Shown: positions 14,318 to 20,836 of the stretch, in pieces | Numbering within the stretch: the first letter of the stretch is position 1 | How the letters are laid out: every line of letters begins with the position of its first letter | Origin: Thermoanaerobacter sp049701115 | GTDB taxonomy: Bacteria; Bacillota; Thermoanaerobacteria; Thermoanaerobacterales; Thermoanaerobacteraceae | Direction: 5' to 3' | DNA length: 20,836 nucleotides | NCBI RefSeq assembly: GCF_049701115.1 | Contig: NZ_JBNATX010000034.1 | Coordinates: forward strand, 1 to 20,836 | The notes under the pieces: generated by a model | The model's input: the letters and a program-made list of their open reading frames with translations, nothing else | The model's database searches: none | What the model was told of the DNA's origin: nothing | Program-made: the position numbers and the translations under genes

Positions 14318-15097
14318 ATGAAGTTTTGTTCGCTCAGATCTGGAAGCAGTGGCAACGCTATTTACATAGGCTACAAAGATGTTCACCTTCTTGTAGATGC
14401 GGGACTTACAGGCAGGACTATAGAAAAGGCTCTTTTAAATATTGGACTGCACCCAGAGCAAATTTCTGCGATACTCATAACTCACGAGCACAAAGATCAC
14501 ATTTTAGGAGCGGGAGTGCTCTCCAGAAGGTATAATATTCCCATTTATGCTAACAAAGCTACTTGGGAAGCAATGGAAAGAGACATAAAAGAAATTAAAG
14601 AAGAAAATAGATTCTATTTTATCACAGGAGAAGAATTTGAGATAGGAGAGATAAAAATAAAGCCCTTTAAAAAACCTCATGACGCTGCTGAGCCTGTGGG
14701 CTTTTCTTTTAAGGCAGGAGGTAAAAAGATCTCTATCGCTACAGATTTAGGTTATATGACGAGAGGAGTCGCTTATAATCTCATGGAATCGGATCTTATC
14801 CTTTTAGAAGCCAATCACGATGTAAAAATGCTGACGACTGGACCTTATCCTTGGCCATTAAAAAAGAGGATTTTATCAGATGTAGGGCATCTTTCCAATG
14901 AAGCGGCAGGGGAGACTTTAGTAAAGCTTTTTAAAATGAAAATGATAGGGATGGCTTTTTTGGGTCATTTAAGTCAGATAAATAATACTCCTGAGCTTGC
15001 TTTTTTCACAGTAACCAACATGCTAAAGAAATGGGGTATAAAATCTAAAATAGGAATGGCTTTAAGAAATATTGAAAGCGAATTAATTGAGATATAA
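14318..15097 (+). CDS. walJ: WalJ/YycJ-type metallo-beta-lactamase-fold hydrolase
   Basis: A 259-residue MBL-fold protein. The dinuclear metal motif is ITHEHKDH (His56, His58, Asp60, His61), with further ligands plausible in KPHDAAEPVGF (about 119-129), ATDLGY (141-146), LEANHD (163-168) and GHLS near the C-terminus. The opening KFCSLRSGSSGNAIYIG and the SIATDLGYMTRG segment match YycJ/WalJ, a 5' exonuclease-like protein tied in Bacillus to the WalRK locus and to DNA replication and cell-wall timing. Here walR and walK are absent from the window and the gene seems to be transcribed alone, from an extended -10 promoter that contains a DnaA box, into a strong terminator. The ribosome site before ATG 14318 is weak (AGGG). 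Confidence 0.87.
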   Translation: MKFCSLRSGSSGNAIYIGYKDVHLLVDAGLTGRTIEKALLNIGLHPEQISAILITHEHKDHILGAGVLSRRYNIPIYANKATWEAMERDIKEIKEENRFYFITGEEFEIGEIKIKPFKKPHDAAEPVGFSFKAGGKKISIATDLGYMTRGVAYNLMESDLILLEANHDVKMLTTGPYPWPLKKRILSDVGHLSNEAAGETLVKLFKMKMIGMAFLGHLSQINNTPELAFFTVTNMLKKWGIKSKIGMALRNIESELIEI

Positions 15098-15103
15098 TTA
15101 AGC

Positions 15104-15143
15104 AGAAATAAAAAGGCGGCAAAATCGCCGCCTTTTTATTTCT
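15104..15143. terminator. Bidirectional terminator between walJ and the permease
   Basis: AGAAATAAAAAGGCGGC (15104-15120) pairs perfectly over 17 bp with 15127-15143 around the loop AAAATC. It supplies an A-run on one side and a T-run on the other, so it serves both converging genes. It abuts the permease stop codon (15144-15146). Confidence 0.93.
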
Positions 15144-16565
15144 TTAATGCTGGGTCTGCTGTTTAGCAAGTATGCTGTTGTGTCTACCATATCCAAAGTA
15201 GATGAAGAGTCCTATTACGAACCATACAATAAGTCTTACCCAAGTCTCCCATGGCAGGGAGATCATCAGGACTAAGACAAAGAGGATAGCCAAAATACCG
15301 GTCCATGGCATTCCCGGAGCTCTGAATTTTCTTGGCAAATCGGGTTGTGTATATCTTAAGACAATTGTGGCTATAGAAGTCAGTATGAAAGCGAGCATTG
15401 TTCCAATGTTGACAAGCTCAGCAATCATGCCAATTGGCAAGAAACCTGCAACAAGCATTGTAGCGATTCCAATGAGATATATAGCTAAAGTTGGAGTTCT
15501 GAACTTAGGATGTACTTTTGAGAAAGCTGGTGGCAACAGACCGTCACGAGACATAGCAAATATAATTCTTGTAGAACCGTAGAACATAACGAGAAGCACC
15601 GTCGTGATACCTGTTATAGCACCTAAGGAGACAAGTCCTCTTGCCCAGTTAAGACCTATCAAGTTGAGAGCTTTTGCGACAGGAGCCGGGTCGTTGAGTT
15701 GAGTATATGAAACAACACCTGTTAAAATAGCAGAAACTGCCATATAAAGCACCGTGCTTATTCCGAGGGATCCTAAAATACCTATTGGCATGTCTCTTCC
15801 TGGATTCTTTGTCTCCTCAGCTGCTGTTGAAACGGCGTCAAATCCTATATATGCAAAGAAGATGATTGCTGCACCGTGGAATACACCTGCCCAGCCGTAT
15901 GGCAAGAAAGGAGACCAGTTAGCCGGCTTTACATACCAGACTGCTGTGAATATGAAGAAGAGTACTACAAATACCTTGAAAGCAACACCTATATTGTTAA
16001 TTGTAGCAGTTTCTCTAACACCTATATAGTTTAAAATAGCAACGGCGAGAAGAATTCCTATAGCTGGAAGATTGATAAGACCGCCAGGTGCCTGCCAGGC
16101 GGAGTTAGCAGCCCATGCAGGGATGTTTATTCCTATACTTCCAAGAAGGTTTGTAAAATAACCTGACCAACCTAGTGAAATTGCAGGAAGAGCAAATACG
16201 TACTCAAGTATTAAGTCCCATCCAATTACCCAGGCCAAAAATTCACCCATGCCTACAAAAGCATAGTTATAGGTAGAACCTGCTATAGGGAACATGGAAG
16301 CGAGTTCTGCATAGGAAATTGCTGCAAGAGCACAAGCCAAACCGGCTACGACAAATGAAAGCACGATTCCGGGTCCCGCTTTTTCAGCAGCTGCAACACC
16401 TGTCAACACGAAAATACCGGTACCTATGATTGCGCCTATACCTAATGCAATTAAGTCAATGGCTGTTAATGTTTTCTTTAATTTAAATTGTTCAGCTTCG
16501 GTTTCAGAAAGCACCATCTCAAGCGTCTTTTTACGCCACAAATAAGAAGACGTTGAATTTGCCAT
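15144..16565 (-). CDS. APC-family amino acid permease
   Basis: A 473-residue cytoplasmic-membrane transporter with about twelve hydrophobic segments of the amino acid-polyamine-organocation superfamily, closest in style to the CAT/YfnA branch. The first helix holds the substrate-binding unwound motif GIGAIIGTGIFVLTG (42-56). Also seen are YAELASMFPIAGSTYNYAF, FAYIGFDAVSTAAEETKNP (helix 6 region) and STRIIFAMSRDGLLPP. The N-terminal 33 residues are cytoplasmic and include the RKKTLE segment typical of this branch. GGGGG lies about ten bases before ATG 16565. The amino acid carried is not readable. It is divergent from the threonine operon across a 511-bp gap, so uptake related to threonine is conceivable but unproven. 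Confidence 0.92.
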   Translation of the reverse strand: MANSTSSYLWRKKTLEMVLSETEAEQFKLKKTLTAIDLIALGIGAIIGTGIFVLTGVAAAEKAGPGIVLSFVVAGLACALAAISYAELASMFPIAGSTYNYAFVGMGEFLAWVIGWDLILEYVFALPAISLGWSGYFTNLLGSIGINIPAWAANSAWQAPGGLINLPAIGILLAVAILNYIGVRETATINNIGVAFKVFVVLFFIFTAVWYVKPANWSPFLPYGWAGVFHGAAIIFFAYIGFDAVSTAAEETKNPGRDMPIGILGSLGISTVLYMAVSAILTGVVSYTQLNDPAPVAKALNLIGLNWARGLVSLGAITGITTVLLVMFYGSTRIIFAMSRDGLLPPAFSKVHPKFRTPTLAIYLIGIATMLVAGFLPIGMIAELVNIGTMLAFILTSIATIVLRYTQPDLPRKFRAPGMPWTGILAILFVLVLMISLPWETWVRLIVWFVIGLFIYFGYGRHNSILAKQQTQH

Positions 16566-17076
16566 TAAGATGTAACCCCCTTTTTAAAAATTTGCTTAAA
16601 TGCTTACAAAATTTTAACATATCCCAAACCCAATACATCCCCCCTCTTTTGAAATACCCATCTAATAAATTCATTGTTTGAAAGAAAAGAATGCATTAAT
16701 GCAAAACAGAGGGTTTAAAAACCCTTTGATATGGTTTTACAAATAATATATTCGACGCATTTTAAAAAAATCCTTCTTTTTTTTAAAAAAATTGTACTAT
16801 TTTTTGGGTAAAAGTCATACTTATACGCATATTTATTCGAAAGGTTTTGATTAAAAGCCTCGAATTTTCCAGAATTCTGAGCAAAGTAAGGCATATTTCA
16901 TATTTTGAAAGAATAAATAAAAATTTTTCACCATAAAAATATCTTTTAATTACAAAAATAAACAGCAAATTTCTTTGTTTAGTAAACGTAAACCGCTCTT
17001 GATTTTTTGAATTTAATGTGATAAAATGTATTCCATACATGGATTGATGTCCATAAAATAAAGACATGGAGGTGGG
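16566..17076. other. Long A+T-rich gap between permease and threonine operon
   Basis: This 511-bp gap holds a perfect 12-bp palindrome TGCATTAATGCA (16692-16703), and just after it AGGGTTTAAAAACCCT (16710-16725), a palindrome apart from a 2-bp centre. Next come long A and T runs near 16763-16807, then the threonine operon promoter. I see no open frame worth calling, no T-box core (the AGGGTGGNACCGCG antiterminator motif is absent) and no known riboswitch. The two palindromes are candidate operators for the permease. Confidence 0.55.
16999..17027 (+). promoter_or_regulatory. Promoter of the thr operon
   Basis: TTGATT (16999-17004) and TAAAAT (17022-17027) are 17 bases apart. The short leader carries a small hairpin, ATGGA-ttgatg-TCCAT (17039-17054), before the GGAGGTGG ribosome site. 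The leader is too short for a T-box. Confidence 0.65.
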
Positions 17077-17520
17077 ATGATGGGAGAGGACGGGAAACTC
17101 TACATAGTAAGGGAGGAAATTCTTTCTGATTCAATCAAAAAAACCATAAAGGTGAAAGAACTTTTGGAGTCAGGGAAGGCAAAAACAATAAATGAAGCGG
17201 TAAAACAGGTGGGCATATCAAGAAGCGCTTTTTACAAGTACAGGGATTATGTATTTCCCTTTTCTAAGTTCAGCAAAGGGAAAATTATAACTTTTTCCAT
17301 GGTCTTGGAGCACATGCCTGGGGTGCTCTCTTCCATTCTCGATGTGGTTGCCAAAGAAAGGGGAAATGTGGTCACAATAAATCAGAGCATTCCTTCTATG
17401 GGAGTTGCGAGTGTTACGATCTCTATTGATACGCAGTATATGGAAACAAGTATAGAGGATTTTATAGAAGCACTTTCAAAACAGCCAGGAGTTAGAAAAA
17501 TAGAAGTTTTAGGAGAATAA
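17077..17520 (+). CDS. ACT-domain regulator of the ThrR/PheB (UPF0735) family
   Basis: A 147-residue protein. The N-terminal part (about 1-65) contains a helix-turn-helix-like stretch, KTINEAVKQVGISRSAFYKYRD. The C-terminal ACT domain (about 72-147) is clear in MVLEHMPGVLSSILDVVAKE, GNVVTINQSIPSMGVASVTISI and QPGVRKIEVLG, and would bind an amino acid. The Bacillus subtilis relative ThrR represses hom-thrCB. Finding this gene first in the same operon strongly suggests an autoregulated sensor of threonine or a related amino acid. GGAGGTGG precedes two adjacent ATGs (17077, 17080); either may be used. The hom gene follows after 11 bp. Confidence 0.9.
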   Translation: MMGEDGKLYIVREEILSDSIKKTIKVKELLESGKAKTINEAVKQVGISRSAFYKYRDYVFPFSKFSKGKIITFSMVLEHMPGVLSSILDVVAKERGNVVTINQSIPSMGVASVTISIDTQYMETSIEDFIEALSKQPGVRKIEVLGE

Positions 17521-17531
17521 GGAGGAAGAAT

Positions 17532-18788
17532 ATGAAGATTGGACTGATGGGACTAGGTACTGTAGGAACAGGTGTAGTTCACTTAATAGATCAGAACGGA
17601 AGAAATATTGAAAAAAAGATAGGCGAAAAAATTGAGATAAAGAAAATACTTGTAAAAGATCCCAATAAAAAAAGAACTCCTCTTGCAGAAGGGAAGATAA
17701 CTTTTAACGCAGAAGATATTTTGGAAGACGAGGAAATAGACGTTGTGGTAGAAGTGATGGGGAAAGAGCATCCCGCTTTAGAATATATAACAAAAGCATT
17801 ACAAAAAGGCAAACATGTGGTAACTGCCAATAAAGAAGTCATAGCAAAGCACGGAAAAGAACTTATAAAGCTTGCTACAGAAAAGAAAGTACACCTTCTT
17901 TATGAAGCCTCAGTAGGCGGTGGTATTCCCATCATAAGGCCTTTAAAGCAGTGCCTTGCTGCGAATAAAATATACGAAATAAAAGGAATCTTAAACGGTA
18001 CGACTAATTATATCCTTACAGAAATGAAAGAAAAAGGCCTTGACTTCGATGATGTTTTAAAAGATGCGCAGCAAAAAGGGTATGCAGAGGCAGACCCCAC
18101 AGACGATATAGAAGGTTTTGATGCGGCGAGAAAGCTTGCCATTTTGTGCATGCTGGCTTTTAACAAATTTGTTCTTCCGGAGAAAATCTACACAAAAGGG
18201 ATAAGTTTTATTTCTAAATCAGATATACAGTATGCAGAAGAGATGGGTTATACCATAAAGCTTCTGGCCTATGCCAGAATTGACGAAAAAGAGCGCTTAG
18301 AAGCCTGGGTTCATCCCGTCATGATAAAAAAGACCAACCCTTTAAACGGAGTCAATGGCGTTTTTAATGCAATACTTGTGGATGGAAATGCGGTAGGAGA
18401 AGTTATGTTTTACGGGCAGGGCGCCGGCATGATGCCTACTGCCAGCGCAGTGGTTGCCGACATAATGGATGTGAAAAATCACATAGTAATACAAAATGGC
18501 TGTGAAGAGGTAGACTTAATACCTATTGAAGATACTTTTTCCAAATACTATATAAGAGTTGTCGCTTTTGACAGGCCTGGTGTCATGAGCAAAATCACAG
18601 GATTTTTGGGAAATAAAGGGATAAGCCTTCTTTCAGTAGTTCAAAAAGGGACAATGGGAGAGACAGCGGAAATTGTATTGGTGACTCACATTGCAAATAC
18701 AGGTAAGGTTTTGGAAGCTTTAAAGGAGATAGAAAAGCTAAAGGAAGTAGAAAAAATAGAAAGTGTAATAAAAGTGAGGGAAGATTAA
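17532..18788 (+). CDS. hom: Homoserine dehydrogenase
   Basis: A 418-residue enzyme that reduces aspartate semialdehyde to homoserine with NAD(P)H, the branch-point step for threonine and methionine. The Rossmann motif GLMGLGTVGTGVV is at 4-16, VVTANKEVIAKHG at 96-108, ASVGGGIPIIRPLK at 126-139, and the signature ILNGTTNYILTEM at 153-165. The catalytic region GYAEADPTDDIEGFDAARKL (183-202) carries Asp197 and Lys201. The last 75 residues form an ACT domain (YIRVVAFDRPGVMSKITGFL, about 344 on), the usual site of threonine feedback inhibition in Gram-positive forms. AAGGAGGAAG precedes ATG 17532. The gene is complete and lies two bases before thrC. Confidence 0.97.
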   Translation: MKIGLMGLGTVGTGVVHLIDQNGRNIEKKIGEKIEIKKILVKDPNKKRTPLAEGKITFNAEDILEDEEIDVVVEVMGKEHPALEYITKALQKGKHVVTANKEVIAKHGKELIKLATEKKVHLLYEASVGGGIPIIRPLKQCLAANKIYEIKGILNGTTNYILTEMKEKGLDFDDVLKDAQQKGYAEADPTDDIEGFDAARKLAILCMLAFNKFVLPEKIYTKGISFISKSDIQYAEEMGYTIKLLAYARIDEKERLEAWVHPVMIKKTNPLNGVNGVFNAILVDGNAVGEVMFYGQGAGMMPTASAVVADIMDVKNHIVIQNGCEEVDLIPIEDTFSKYYIRVVAFDRPGVMSKITGFLGNKGISLLSVVQKGTMGETAEIVLVTHIANTGKVLEALKEIEKLKEVEKIESVIKVRED

Positions 18789-18790
18789 AA

Positions 18791-19846
18791 ATGGCGTACG
18801 AAGGAATTATAAAAGCTTATAGAGAGTTTTTGCCTCCCATAAAGGATGAAAATATTGTCACGTTAAAAGAGGGCAACACACCTTTAATTGAAGCTTTTAA
18901 CCTCCAAAGAAAATATTTGCCGGGTATAAGGGTGTATCTAAAATACGAAGGGCTAAATCCCACGGGTTCTTTTAAGGACAGGGGGATGACGGTAGCGGTA
19001 TCTCAAGCAAAGCAAGAAGGGTCTAATGCCGTCGTATGCGCCTCAACAGGCAATACTTCTGCTTCTGCAGCAGCCTATGCAGCAAAAGCAGGCCTTAAAA
19101 GCGTGGTATTAATCCCTGGCGGTAAAATTGCTCTGGGGAAACTCGCACAGGCAATTGCTTATGGGGCAGAGGTTATTGCGGTAGATGGCAATTTTGATGA
19201 CGCTTTAAGGCTTGTGAGAGAAATTTCGCAGAAATTCCCGATTACTCTGGTAAATTCTATAAACCCATATCGCCTGGAAGGTCAAAAGACAGCAGCTTTT
19301 GAAATATGTGATGTTTTGGGGGAAGTACCAGATTATGTATCTCTTCCTGTGGGCAATGCAGGAAATATAACTGCTTACTGGATGGGATTTAAAGAATACT
19401 ACAAGAAGGGTAAGATAAAAAAGCTTCCCAAAATGCTTGGCTTTCAAGCGGCAGGAGCGGCTCCTATTGTGGAAGGGCGAGTAATAGAAAATCCCGAGAC
19501 GATTGCCACGGCTATAAGGATCGGCAACCCTGCCAGCTGGCAGAAGGCGGTGGCTGCAAGAGATGAATCGGGGGGGATAATTGACAAAGTTACGGATGAG
19601 GAAATACTGGAGGCTTATTCGATTCTGGCAAAAACAGAGGGGATTTTTGCAGAGCCAGCCTCTTTAGCCTCGATAGCGGGCGTGATGAAAAAATACAGAG
19701 AAGGATTTTTTAAAGAGGGCGATTCTGTGGTGTGTATCCTTACAGGGAATGGTCTAAAAGACCCTGATACTGCTGTTAAACTGGGAGGAGAGGTAAAGAA
19801 AATTGAGCCAAATCTAAAGGAATTGGAGGAAGTTTTGTATGGATAG
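18791..19846 (+). CDS. thrC: Threonine synthase
   Basis: A 351-residue pyridoxal-phosphate enzyme converting O-phosphohomoserine to threonine. The PLP lysine is Lys62 in LNPTGSFKDRGM (55-66). The substrate loop is CASTGNTSASAAAYAA (about 83-98). The phosphate cup is LPVGNAGNI (about 185-193) and the PLP ring contact is in CILTGNGLKDP near the end. The length is that of the short Bacillus-type enzyme. It begins two bases after the hom stop, and thrB overlaps its end by 8 bp, so the products are probably made in balanced amounts. Confidence 0.97.
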   Translation: MAYEGIIKAYREFLPPIKDENIVTLKEGNTPLIEAFNLQRKYLPGIRVYLKYEGLNPTGSFKDRGMTVAVSQAKQEGSNAVVCASTGNTSASAAAYAAKAGLKSVVLIPGGKIALGKLAQAIAYGAEVIAVDGNFDDALRLVREISQKFPITLVNSINPYRLEGQKTAAFEICDVLGEVPDYVSLPVGNAGNITAYWMGFKEYYKKGKIKKLPKMLGFQAAGAAPIVEGRVIENPETIATAIRIGNPASWQKAVAARDESGGIIDKVTDEEILEAYSILAKTEGIFAEPASLASIAGVMKKYREGFFKEGDSVVCILTGNGLKDPDTAVKLGGEVKKIEPNLKELEEVLYG

Positions 19847-20777
19847 CGACATGTCAGGCGGAATGGTAAAAGTGAGGGTGCCGGCCTCAACGGCAAATCT
19901 GGGACCCGGCTTTGATGTGCTGGGTGTGGCTTTAAACCTTTATACAGAGATTTCGATGGAGTTCATAGAAGATGGTCTGGAGATTTTTGTAGAAGGGGAA
20001 GGGGTAGAAGATATAGAAAATGACCAAAATAATCTGATCTATAAATCGGCAGAAGTGATTTTTAAGAAAATAGGGCTTTTTAATAAAGGGTTGAGGATAA
20101 AAATAAAAAATGAAATTCCGCTGGGAAGGGGATTAGGGAGCAGTGCAGCAGCCATTGTAGGTGGGCTACTAGCTGCAAACGAATTGACAGGGAGAGTATT
20201 GAGAAGAGAAGAAATACTCGATTTGGCGGCTTCAATAGAAGGACATGCGGACAATGTCACAGCCGCTTTAAATGGAGGGTTGAACGTATCTATTTTTGAC
20301 AAAAATAAAGTTTATTATGCAAGAAAAGCCCTGGAGGATGACATAGATTTTTTAGCCTTTGTACCTCAGGAAATGGTAAGGACAGAAATTGCAAGAAAAG
20401 TCTTGCCTGAAAAAGTGGACTTTAATGATGCTGTATTTAACACGGGAAGGACGGCTTTTTTAGTGAGCGTATTGATTGAGAAAAAGTATGAACTTTTAAA
20501 AATTGCCACCCAAGACATGCTTCACCAAAAATATAGAGCAAAACTTGTCCCTTTCATGGAGGAATGCTTTGAAAAAGCATTGTCATCAGGTGCTTATGCT
20601 GCTTTTTTAAGCGGTGCAGGTCCGACCATTATGGCCATCTCTTCCCCGGAAAACTCTGAGAGGGTTTTAAAGGAAGTTGGAAAAGTATATGAAGAAAGAG
20701 GGCTTTTGTACAGGAGCTACAGGTTAAAATGTGAAAACAATGGAGCACAAGTTTTAAAAGCGCCTTCATTCGTTTGA
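19839..20777 (+). CDS. thrB: Homoserine kinase
   Basis: A 312-residue GHMP-family kinase that phosphorylates homoserine for threonine synthase. Motif 1 is VRVPASTANLGPGFDVLGVAL (12-32). The ATP phosphate loop is EIPLGRGLGSSAAAIVGGLL (92-111). The third motif is AAFLSGAGPTIMAI near the C-terminus. GGAGGAAG lies six bases before ATG 19839, inside the end of thrC. It completes a hom-thrC-thrB order identical to Bacillus. Its last codons lie inside the hairpin that follows. The ten residues before the first motif are family-variable, so a slightly later start is possible, but the ribosome site favours this one. Confidence 0.97.
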   Translation: MDSDMSGGMVKVRVPASTANLGPGFDVLGVALNLYTEISMEFIEDGLEIFVEGEGVEDIENDQNNLIYKSAEVIFKKIGLFNKGLRIKIKNEIPLGRGLGSSAAAIVGGLLAANELTGRVLRREEILDLAASIEGHADNVTAALNGGLNVSIFDKNKVYYARKALEDDIDFLAFVPQEMVRTEIARKVLPEKVDFNDAVFNTGRTAFLVSVLIEKKYELLKIATQDMLHQKYRAKLVPFMEECFEKALSSGAYAAFLSGAGPTIMAISSPENSERVLKEVGKVYEERGLLYRSYRLKCENNGAQVLKAPSFV

Positions 20778-20783
20778 GGCGCT
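20759..20783 (+). terminator. Terminator-like hairpin after thrB lacking its T-run
   Basis: AGCGCCT (20759-20765) pairs perfectly with AGGCGCT (20777-20783) around an 11-base loop that includes the thrB stop codon. The expected T-run is absent. The foldback element begins at 20782, exactly at the base of the stem. Confidence 0.6.
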
Positions 20784-20836
20784 CAGACTGTTGACAAAAT
20801 AAAGAAGTGGCATTTTGTGTGTAAATGCGACTTGTT
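20782..20836. mobile_element. Second foldback element copy, cut by the window edge
   Basis: The last 55 bases begin CTCAGACTGTTGACAAAATA and match the complement of the right arm of the element at 2282-2336 in 52 of 55 positions. The terminal CTCAG is shared, confirming the element boundary. The rest lies outside the window. Confidence 0.88.

Noticed and set aside
14266..14535. 89-codon plus-strand frame overlapping the start of walJ
   Set aside because: It is an out-of-frame reading of the leader and first part of walJ, with low-complexity, cysteine- and arginine-rich translation and no ribosome site.
16783..17067. 94-codon minus-strand frame in the permease/thr gap
   Set aside because: It covers the thr promoter, is in A+T-rich DNA, has no ribosome site and shows no recognisable protein features.
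17028..17076. T-box or amino-acid riboswitch before the thr operon
   Set aside because: The leader from the predicted start is only about 40 nt and no T-box antiterminator core is present.

Overview
The window comes from a low-G+C, thermophilic, anaerobic Firmicute, most likely Thermoanaerobacter, Caldanaerobacter or a close relative. The basis is the base composition, strong AGGAGG-type ribosome sites, Bacillota-type gene neighbourhoods (an ACT regulator followed by hom-thrC-thrB; walJ) and a CRISPR repeat ending in GATTGAAAC. The genus is an inference from composition and gene families; I ran no search.

Positions 1-1221 are the trailer-side end of a CRISPR array: 19 repeats and 18 spacers, cut by the left window edge, with a damaged last repeat. 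Positions 1222-3840 are a decaying accessory zone read leftward. It holds the remains of a secreted protein gene, a heavily frameshifted lipoprotein gene with copper-amine-oxidase-N-type domains, a 255-bp foldback element flanked by a 17-bp direct repeat, and a 100-codon frame with no good start. A stray degenerate CRISPR repeat fused to a terminator lies at about 3846-3897, 2.6 kb beyond the array.

Positions 4086-8066 form a sulfur-transport locus: two YeeE/YedE-type membrane proteins on the minus strand with a LysR regulator between them on the plus strand. Positions 8344-12068 read rightward: trmH (tRNA Gm18 methyltransferase) behind a structured leader, an EamA exporter, then a tightly overlapping trio (metal-dependent cyclase-family hydrolase, DUF4416 protein, GH130 glycoside phosphorylase or hydrolase). 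Positions 12185-15097 carry a two-domain flavin/iron-sulfur enoate-reductase-like enzyme and walJ (MBL-fold hydrolase), with two perfect DnaA-box consensus sites between them. A strong bidirectional terminator separates walJ from a converging APC amino-acid permease (15144-16565).

Positions 17077-20777 are a complete threonine operon from homoserine dehydrogenase onward: ThrR/PheB-like ACT regulator, hom, thrC, thrB. It ends in a terminator-like hairpin whose expected T-run is replaced by the start of a second copy of the foldback element, which runs off the right edge.

No cas gene, rRNA or tRNA gene is present. The best leads are the orphan CRISPR repeat and the gene decay beside it, the two-copy foldback element, the switch in repeat base and spacer length inside the array, the tRNA T-arm-like spacer, the alternative hairpins before trmH, and the DnaA boxes at the walJ promoter.
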